DNA from: Gonium pectorale | Taxonomy: Eukaryota; Chlorophyta; Chlorophyceae; Chlamydomonadales; Volvocaceae | Reading direction: 5' to 3' | DNA length: 64,000 nt | Assembly: GCA_001584585.1 (NCBI GenBank) | Contig: LSYV01000002.1 | Coordinates: 1,943,758 to 2,007,757, forward strand | Part shown: in pieces, positions 56,507 through 64,000 of the stretch | Layout: each line of letters begins with the position of its first letter | Position numbering within the stretch: position 1 is the first letter of the stretch | The notes under the pieces: model-generated | What the model saw: only the letters and a program-made list of their open reading frames with translations | Databases searched by the model: none | What the model was told of the DNA's origin: nothing | Translations under genes and position numbers: made by a program

Positions 56507-58006
56507 CAGCAGTTAGACATAGGCCGGAGCTAGGGCATAATTGGATTCTGCGTCAAAATTCGGGTTGCTACTGTCCTTCCTGGTCTCGCGCCGAGCTCGA
56601 CTGCCAACAATGCGGCCGATGCCGCAAGCTTGCCACGCACAACCCTTGCATTGGTTGAGACGTAACAACCCTAAAGTACACCGCCAACAGAGAGAAGCCA
56701 GAGAAACTGCGCGTCCAGGCCAGCCGACTCTGACCGCTCCGGCGAACCAACCGATACTTGCCGAGTGTCCACCGGGAAGCCCTGCCTGCGCCCATCCCTA
56801 ATACCCTCACCGATCAACTTGGGAGGGCGCGCTACCGGCGTGGCACCAAACGATGAAGAAAGCGTCCTCCCAAGCAGACCCCAAGTGAACAGCACGCCAC
56901 CATGAATCTGGCAAACTGTAGCACGTTGCCGGTCAAGAAGCTCCGCATGGCGGCAAGCTAATATGTAGGACGGTGCTCTTGTTTCATAGCCAGCAAGAGG
57001 TATCACAATTTGGAGCGTCAACACATGAAAAACACATGCACACAGGCACGTGGAACGGAGTAGACTTTGTTTCGCCAACCGCAAAGACGTACTCAAAATC
57101 CCACACACAACGGCTTGACGCTCTACGGCTTCAGCCCAAAGTGGGTACCATTTGTCAACTGCGTAAGCACTGGACGACCGTGCACGTGAGTCACATCTTT
57201 GTGATGCGCGCCCGTGCGCTTGGTCGCAGTGCATCCGCTCAACGGCGGGCTTTCTCTTATGAGGATTGTCGGGCCGTCAGCGTGGGTCGGTCTTGGGTTT
57301 AGGGTTTGAAATCTGGTGTCATAGGACGCTGCTGAGGGTTTGGGAGGACATGAATGATTCCGTGCGGAGCAAGTCGGGGTGCTGCAAGGCTGGAGCCCCT
57401 GGTAAGGGCGTTGTCGGGCGTTGTTCAGTTCGGGGTACCTGTCTCGCTGCATGTGGCGTCGCCTAGTGCACCTAGGGTGGGGCTACCTGTCCCAGGACCA
57501 GGGGAGAGTCTCCCCTGCCCAGGACAATGCAGCCTCTGGGCCCCTGCGCTTAGCACCAGCTACGACGACGTAGGCTTTCCCTTGGCTTCCCGTTGGATGC
57601 GAGAAGCGGCAGCAGGCACGGAAGGTATGCAGAGTCTGCACGAGTGGGAGGTGTCATACGCTTCCATGCCAGCCCACAGCTTAGCGCAGGTGGCAGGGAA
57701 GCGAACGGATGCACCTCAGCAGGGCAACAAAGAGCGCAGCATGAAGTGCTTGGGCATGTCCTCGGCGCTTCGCAAGCGGCAGCGCCCCTGAGGCCAGAGT
57801 CATGCCGCTGTTTCCATTTCCTTTTTCGCTAGAGTGCATGACGCACCTCGACGTGAGCACATGGCGGGTGCGGGCGAGGGTCCATGGAGTCGATGCTGCG
57901 CGGGCGTAGTCAGGGGAGTACAGGGGAGGGGGGAGTGCCGGGCGCCGTACGCGAGCACGGTGTACGCGATGAACGAGATGTATACAGATATAAAAAATGA
58001 CGCGTG

Positions 58007-58041
58007 CTACAGATGTTACAGATGTTACAGATGTTACAGAT
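58007..58041. repeat. Microsatellite, GTTACAGAT unit
   Basis: Four near-perfect 9-base units in a row (one starting CTACAGAT). Confidence 0.85.
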
Positions 58042-59094
58042 ACCCGTCAAAGCCAGTGTGGCCATGGGTAGATAGTGAGTAGTCCGTCTGAGGGCATAGC
58101 TCCCTCCCAGGCAAGCCAGCGACTCCCAGACATCAATTAGTGTACCAGGTTCAACCACTCCCTCCAAGGCAAGCAGCATCCGCCAGCTAGTTAACAAGCT
58201 TTGCGATCTGTAAACTCGATGCAGCAATCACCACATCCAAACCTCACACCACTCACCCCCGAAGCCGACCGGGGGGTGTCCGTGGGAGTAGACACGCTAC
58301 AGGTCGGCCACCATGCGATCCACCATGCGATCCAGTGCGCTGTGAACTGTGGTCACGCTTATGTAGCGAGACGCGCAAGCACAACACGCGCCGAGCAGGC
58401 GCCTGTCCAGTGCGCCTGTCACGCCACACGGTGTGACGATGGGCACCAGCCCTGGTGCCAGGCAGAGCACGAATGCATAATGTTATGGCAGGCCGACCAT
58501 CTGGCATCGGCTTCATTGTCGTTCATGCAGCCTGCGACACTGCGAAGCAAACATGCCTAGTGTGCCGCATGCTGGCGAGCCCCCAGCAATAAGGCCTCCC
58601 TCCTGGCCTCTGCAAGCATCTACTAGCGCACGTGCCTGTGTGCCCACACGCCAGTGTAGGACACAGGCACACAGCGCCAACTGTACCTGTAACCGCAGTG
58701 CATCGGCGCGACGCCCCATCCACGGCTTGTTGGGTGGGTAGATTCCCCGCGACCTGACTGAGGTCCCCTTCGCGCTGCCCACCGCACATGTGGCACTGCC
58801 TGCCCTCGACGGCTCCCGCAGCCGCAGCTCCTGGGGCCGGGCACGCTGCAATGCCCACATCCGCATTGACAGCACCCCGGTCGTGTCCAGCATGTCCTCA
58901 GCTTGACTGAGCATCGATACAGGTGTGCCGATGTACAACGCACGGTAGGCTTGGTTAAACAGTGCAGATGGTCTGCCAGGTGCGGTTCACGGTTGCATGC
59001 AGCGCCCCCCCTTTTGTCATGCTCAAGCCAGCCTCTTCAACCGAGTCACCCAGAAGACCACCTGGTACCAAACCCAACGCCTTTGCACGCTTCG

Positions 59095-59169
59095 GAAAAC
59101 AAAAGTAGGAGGGGAGCCACCTCTACGGACATACACACCCGAAGGTGCGAAACTTTGGCTGGGCGGCCA
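59095..59169 (+). repeat. Dispersed repeat DR1, copy 5 (about 75 bp)
   Basis: It shares GGGGAGCCAC, CTCTACGGACATACACACCC, GAAGGTGCGAAA and the GGGCGG end with copy 6. The TTTCCAG block is changed to CTTTGGC. Confidence 0.7.
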
Positions 59170-59709
59170 AGGCATGGCGGGCACAGGTAACGAGCAGACA
59201 GGCCCTCTCGCGGCAAGTCTCCGCATCAGTCCGACTTCTAAGCGGTCAACGCATGCCGCAGTCGTCTCGTCAAGAGTCAACCGACGTCCGTACGGTCCCG
59301 CCTGCCGCAGCGCCGACGGGCATCATGGCTCGCCTTCGGCATAAGCTCTACGGCCAGATGCGGCACTTCGAACACATGGACGGAAGACGACTGCCTCCGC
59401 GCCATCGCCCACAGCCCACGTTCACTGGTCACAACGTTTGCGCGGCATTGGGGTCTTCAGCTCACACGCAAGACGCCAGTCCCTACCTCTGGGTCAGTTG
59501 CGCGCACGAACACAGTCACGCTCGGCATCACCGAAACGGCCTTGACAAACATCGAATACACTGCTCTGAAGGGACCGCGCACCACACTCACCTCGCAAAC
59601 CGTAGCCTTCATTTCGCGTGTGGTGTCGTGCCCTCCCACAGCTCGGGCACAGTCCGAGCACACTGCAACAGCCGGTTTCGGTGCCGGAAGTAAGCCCGCA
59701 CCGCCTCGT

Positions 59710-62518
59710 CTACAGCCGGCCCTTCACATAATAGTAGCCGAGTGCCAGCAGCTCCCTGGCCCAGTCCCACAGGTCAACCAAACGGTTGCCAGCGGCTCCC
59801 CCGAAGCCCAATTGCGGCGTAAAGCGGGTCCGGGCCATGTACACCTGCAGGCACAGGAGCAGGGTATTCCAGAAAGGCCTTGCCAAGGAACTTTCCCCGT
59901 CTACGCAACGCGCCGGAACACGCAGCGAATCGCCAGGACACGTGGTGTGCGTAAGTGCTTGGACGGTGCCGTGCGGTGCACAGCTCGCCGCCTCAGCAGG
60001 GGCACCATACCAGGAAACGACTGGCAATCAACATCAAGTTCAAAAGCTCCTGAAAAGGGCAAAACACACCGACGACTCCATCGCCTGGACTTTACCGGCT
60101 GGTGCCTTCGCTCACCCGGATATGCGGGGCTCCAGCCCCTCTCCCGGACTCTTCTGAGGAATTCTCCAATGCCAGTCGCCGGAAGACGAGCTCAGAGCGC
60201 AGCTGGTGAAACGGAGAAGTGACCACAATCACCGAAGACCACCTGTGAGACCGGTACGGCACAGCAAGCACGGCGGCGTGATGCAAGGCTGCACGTGCCA
60301 TGCGGTTACAGAACCTGATCCTGGTAACCTTGACTTCAAGACGCAAGGCCCTTGACTCAAGACCCAGTGACTCACCCCCTCCTGCGGCATATGGCCAGGC
60401 TGTACAGCGCATTCTCATAGGTTGTCCGCGATGCGTCCTCCTCGTGCCACCTGCATCCGCCACGCTCGCATCTCAGCCTGTGCATTCCAAGTCATAACTA
60501 ATGGAGCTCAGGGTCACATTCGCAACTGATGCCCGACAGGAGATTCGGAGCGGTTCCTACCGAAGACGCCGTACAGGCACTCGTTCTCGGGAAACCGGGA
60601 ATGACACCCCACACACACACCATCCCCCCCACACCGGTTCGGGCTAATAAACCCGTCAAACCACTAGGCCATGTGGTCCATCCATGCACAGGACCACCGG
60701 GAGGCGCGGCATCGGGAAACAACCGGGAGCAGCATCGGGAACACGCTCCGGAAATGCGCTCACCGGGGACCCTGGCCCCTCCCTTCCACCCTCAGCGCTC
60801 AGCCAGTTGTTATCGGTCGGGAGCCCTATGCGCCCCAGGGCTTCTCTACTGAGAATGCCTTCCAACCCTCTACCCCCCACACCATCAAACATCTCACACC
60901 ACCAACCTCCTACCGCTCGTGGGTGTCAGACGCTCGTTCCCCCAACAAGGACTGGGCGTACTCCCGCATCACGTTGGCCTCAGTGCGCCGCCGTACGGAG
61001 CCGCCGGGGTGGGAGCCGCTGAAGAGGAGGTTCCGCGCGGCGCCCTGAGGCCAGCGGATACAGGTGGCATAATCACACCAAAATGCAGGCGATCCCGGCT
61101 TGGCACTGAACAATTCGGGCTCGACGGGTAGGCAGCTGGGGTATGCCGTATGCGGCAGTGCACTGTCGGCCCGGGCCGAGGCGCCGAGGTGGATGGGGTA
61201 GAAAAGGCGATCTCATGCGAGCAAGGCCGAACGGGCTGCATGAGATTTGGCAGCTGGGCCCATCGGCCGCTGCTGTGGCTTCAAAGCAAGCATGCACCAG
61301 TCGGATGCCAACCCAGAGTTGCCGTACTTGAGTTGCCGTACCCGCACACCTGCACGTACAGGTCCACACCGGCCTGCACCCTGCCTTTGAGCGGCTCCGT
61401 TAAGCTCCCGTTCCTGTGAATGGTTCCAGAGGCAGTCGCGTCACGGCTGTTTCAGCTGCGCTGTGGGTGACGTCACTCGATACAACACCTCCAGGGGAAG
61501 GCGCAAAGGCTTATGTGTGCAGTGACATGTCGCATACCCATACCCAGACATCAGGCTCATTGAGGCACTCCATGTCCACAAAGAGGCGATGGTCTGCACT
61601 CATTGTAGCCCACGGACAGCAACGAAGGCCCCAGCGTGCTCTCTCACCGGAAGAGGGCATAGCCCAGGACGATGGCGACATCAGCCGCCTCGTCTTGCGG
61701 CAGCGCTGGGCTCCTGCACGGTGTCACGGGCAGCCAAACAATGCACCGAGCACATACGGCGCCCAACGCTCCATTTCCTGCCATTCAACCGGCATGTCAC
61801 CAATTACAAGTCACATGTGCACAGCAGACATGGCCAAGGAGCACAGCCGTGGGAGGACCTAGTCACATGTGCACAGCAGACATGGCCAAGGAGCACAGCC
61901 GTGAGAGGACCTACGGTGACACGGTGCCCAATGCCGGCACCGGTTTGGGATTGAGGGTGATGGCAGCAGTTCGGGGCATGGCGTTGACAGCGGGGCCAAC
62001 GTCGTGGCAGTCTCGACCTTGGGTCAACAGGCGCGCTGTGTAGATAGGTTAAACCCGCGATGGGGGTGCCGCCGCTCCCGTCTGGTCAGATGTTTGACCC
62101 TACCTTCGCCACAGGTCGCCATACGCGTGCCTGATCGCTATGTCCCCGTTCATAAGTCCAGGCGGTTTAAAACACGCGCCATTTCCTGCTCCGTCCCAGG
62201 GCTTGACACCTGGCGAGACTTCCAGCTGATATTGTTCAGCTCCGTAGCCTATGGGAAGAGCCGCTAGAGCCTTCGCCCAAGGTCGCCAACCACTACGACT
62301 AGCAGGTGGCTTCGCCAAGTTGGGCCAAGCCTACGCCGGCCTCCCCACCTATACCCACGCCCACACGCCCCCACCTTGCTCCATTCAACACTCTCAACCA
62401 CCCACCTGGAGGCAAGCAAGGAGTGTAGCCTCTCCACTGCAGGGCGGGTGAGCAACACGGCAAGCAGGATTCCAGCCGTGGACAGCGCCGCAAGCATCAG
62501 CCGATTGTTAGCACACAT
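59710..62518 (-). CDS. DUF218 / YdcF-like membrane-anchored protein
   Basis: Supported exons: 62518-62406, 61713-61648, 61413-61350, 61044-60914, 60242-60116 and 59844-59710, all phase-compatible where adjacent. At least one more exon lies between 60913 and 60243; a segment ending at 60561 (VSRERVPVRRLR) fits the phase. Residues 8-24 are one membrane helix (MLAALSTAGILLAVLL). DUF218 landmarks follow in order: DEAADVAIVLGYALF, GRVQAGVDLYVQ, NLLFSGSHPGGSVRRRTEAN, and SSVIVVTSPFHQLRSELVFRR. The C-terminal exon has GNRLVDLWDWARELLALGYYY. DUF218 proteins (bacterial SanA, YdcF, ElyC) act in envelope or cofactor processes that are poorly defined, and plant versions are uncharacterised. The start Met is the first codon of the exon and fits. 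Intron 1 (692 bases) holds a 52-bp tandem duplication. Confidence 0.78.
61809..61912. repeat. Perfect-length 52-bp tandem duplication
   Basis: Units 61809-61860 and 61861-61912 are adjacent and differ at one base (GGGAGG against GAGAGG). The unit starts AGTCACATGTGCACAGCAGA. It lies in intron 1 of the DUF218 gene. Confidence 0.92.
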
Positions 62519-62778
62519 TAGCGGTGCGCCCCCGAATAGTCAGCTTCCACTGCTCTTTACGACTGTGCAGCGGTGAGCATGTCGGGGAGAAGCGAGCCTC
62601 ACAAACAAGCCATGCGTCCTGACTTGCATACTTTGACACATCATGTGTGGCAGCGATGAAGGCGAACGTTTTCCCGCCTCCGTGCAGTTAGCAGACGAAT
62701 CGTCGGTCAAGCGTGCCTGTTTTGGGCGACGTTTCCTCCGCGATGTCGCGATGTTAGATAGAACACGACAGTAAAAAG
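62519..62778. promoter_or_regulatory. Divergent promoter, DUF218 gene / unknown gene
   Basis: There are 260 bases between opposing start codons. No further motif is assigned. Confidence 0.4.
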
Positions 62779-63623
62779 ATGAGGCGGGCCCGAGCCGCGT
62801 GGCCCGCGCTGGCATTGCTTATGGGCGGGCGCTCCATGAAAGAGCTTGGTTGCGTAGCGCGGCAACAACGCGACTCATTGTCAGTCGGCCTCATGGTGGC
62901 ATGCGCAGCGCGTTGGATTACTCAGCGCCCCAGCAGCGCCAGCTCCTTGGGCCAGGGCGTCGCGGAAGATGGGGTCGACGCACGGGGAGGCGGTGTGCGG
63001 CAGGTGCAGGGCCACCCAAACCCAGGCATGGGAACGGCTCAAGCCAACGGTGCCTACATGCAGCGCAGCTCTGAGGTCAGCGACGACTGCGGCAGAGGAC
63101 CGGCGACGCCGTTTCCAGTTACAGATACCACCACCACGTCCCAGGCGTCGCAGCGGCTGCTGCGCTCTCTAGGTGCGCACCAGGGCCTTCCGCCCGATTC
63201 GTTTCATTTGCTGCTGCTTATTAACCTCTTCGCCCGCCCCGCCGCTCGCCCTCGCCCGCCCGCCACCGAGCGTTCGCAGGCCGTCGGCGCGATGCAAGCG
63301 CGGCAGCAGCCACCGCCGCGGAGACGGCGGCCCCAGGACTGATGGCTGTCTTGGGGGCCATGGCCGGCGTCGCACGCGGCCTGGGCAGCACTGGCCTCGG
63401 CCAGGCCACCTTTGGGCTGCAGGCGCTGGCACGGCGGCACGAGGAGGAGCGGTTGCAGGACCACCCACCGGGGAAGGTTATGCCGGAGGGCGCAGCCACG
63501 CAGGCCGAGGCGGAGCGGCTCTTGGACGGGCTGGAGCTGGCCCATGTGGGTGCCCACAAGCGGCCTAAACTGGGTGGGGTGAAACGTGACCTGGGCGGGC
63601 CAGTGGCCTACTTGTGTCGATGA
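62779..63623 (+). CDS. Uncharacterised protein (about 245 residues), two exons
   Basis: Exon 1 (62779-63172) and exon 2 (63280-63623) join in phase across a 107-base GT-AG intron. The N-terminus (MRRARAAWPALALLMGGRSM) is basic then hydrophobic, like a targeting or signal-anchor sequence. The second exon is Ala-rich, then GQATFGLQALARRHEEERLQ, and ends KRPKLGGVKRDLGG and PVAYLCR. Part of exon 1 (62.95-63.08 kb) is low complexity and may hide an intron. No family was recognised. The upstream start and the length are uncertain. Confidence 0.5.
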
Positions 63624-64000
63624 TGTGGACCGCGTGCTTGTGAGAACTGCAGGGATTCATGCAGCTTATGTTTGGTGTGTTAAGCTCTCGGGTGCAGCTG
63701 GGTGCGTGTAGCTGCTTGGCTGTCGGGCGCCGGGCGCACTTGCCTGCAGGAGTGCGGGGCCGCGCATGGATCAGGGCTAGCGGAAAGGAGTTGCTCGTGC
63801 CTGCGATGCCTGCGTTGCAAGGCCAAAAAGGAAACACTGCAGTTGGGGAGCCACACCTCTACGGACATACGCACCCGAAGGCGCGATGTTTCCAGCAGGG
63901 TGGGCGGGCTGTACAGAAAAAGGCAAGCGAGGGAGGCAAACGAGCAGACGCACCCGACCCCGGGCCGTAAGGCCGTAATGCACGTGAGGCCCAACAGCAC
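63624..64000. other. 3' end of the window, contains repeat DR1 copy 6
   Basis: No gene was recognised in these last 377 bases apart from the dispersed repeat. Confidence 0.5.
63823..63930 (+). repeat. Dispersed repeat DR1, copy 6 (about 108 bp)
   Basis: It shares GGGGAGCCACACCTCTACGG, CATACGCACCCGAAGGCGCG, TGTTTCCAGCAGGG and TGGGCGGGCTGTACAG with the other copies. Confidence 0.78.

Larger units (their letters stand above)
56507..59709. other. Intergenic region of about 3.2 kb with a possible unannotated gene
   Basis: It contains the kinase upstream region and the 3' side of the DUF218 gene. Minus-strand frames at 58693-58916 look weakly coding: MRMWALQRARPQELRLREP, then GIYPPNKPWMGRRADALRLQ with a GT donor. 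They could not be linked to further exons. A 9-base microsatellite and dispersed repeat copy 5 also lie here. Confidence 0.35.

Noticed and set aside
57354..57791. Plus-strand frame of 145 residues
   Set aside because: No recognisable domain, poor algal codon pattern, and no matching splice sites.
1..64000. tRNA, rRNA or known snoRNA genes
   Set aside because: I saw no cloverleaf with a TTCGA arm and no ribosomal segments on either strand by eye. A covariance-model scan would be needed to exclude small ones.

Overview
This window is nuclear DNA from a green alga, most likely a volvocine relative of Chlamydomonas. The genes are GC-rich and cut by many short introns with GTGNG-type donors and (T/C)GCAG acceptors. 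TGTAA poly(A) signals follow several genes. The content is eukaryotic and algal: a gametolysin-type (M11) metalloprotease with a hydroxyproline-rich tail, ESCRT-III VPS24, the AP-2 sigma subunit, a plastid-type D-lactate dehydrogenase, a CYP85-clan-like P450 and a very large TKL-type kinase. Exon boundaries were worked out by hand from splice sites and reading phase. They are given in each entry as pieces of one gene.

Layout. 0-5.4 kb: a tandem family of small secreted six-cysteine proteins, two intact copies plus one orphan last exon. 6.2-9.1 kb (-): a low-complexity protein whose intron holds a 669-base assembly gap. 10.3-13.0 kb (-): VPS24, divergent from an Arg/Glu-rich nuclear-type protein (13.4-15.9 kb, +). 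17.5-21.0 kb (+): M11 metalloprotease/HRGP. 23.4-27.2 kb (-): D-lactate dehydrogenase, divergent from AP-2 sigma (27.4-28.3 kb, +). 29.7-32.9 kb (+): cytochrome P450. 33.7-36.0 kb: two small unknown genes back to back. 36.4-38.4 kb (+): a possible NTF2/SnoaL-like protein. 40.4-42.9 and 43.7-46.5 kb (-): two tandem cinnamoyl-CoA/dihydroflavonol reductase-like genes. 49.2-56.5 kb (-): a kinase of about 1,800 residues with a roughly 700-residue insert inside the kinase fold. 59.7-62.5 kb (-): a DUF218/YdcF-like membrane-anchored protein, divergent from an unknown gene at 62.8-63.6 kb (+).

The genes do not form a pathway. They are a typical mix of trafficking (VPS24, AP-2 sigma), cell wall and extracellular matrix (M11/HRGP, perhaps the six-cysteine proteins), redox metabolism (D-LDH, P450, the two reductases) and signalling (kinase). 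Four divergent pairs share short intergenic promoters.

The most interesting signals are: an unnamed dispersed repeat present six times in both orientations, including in different introns of the duplicated reductases; the giant kinase insert; a MopE-like Asp/Cys motif between a protease and its HRGP tail; an atypical P450 I-helix; two GC-AG introns; and the six-cysteine tandem family with its solitary exon.
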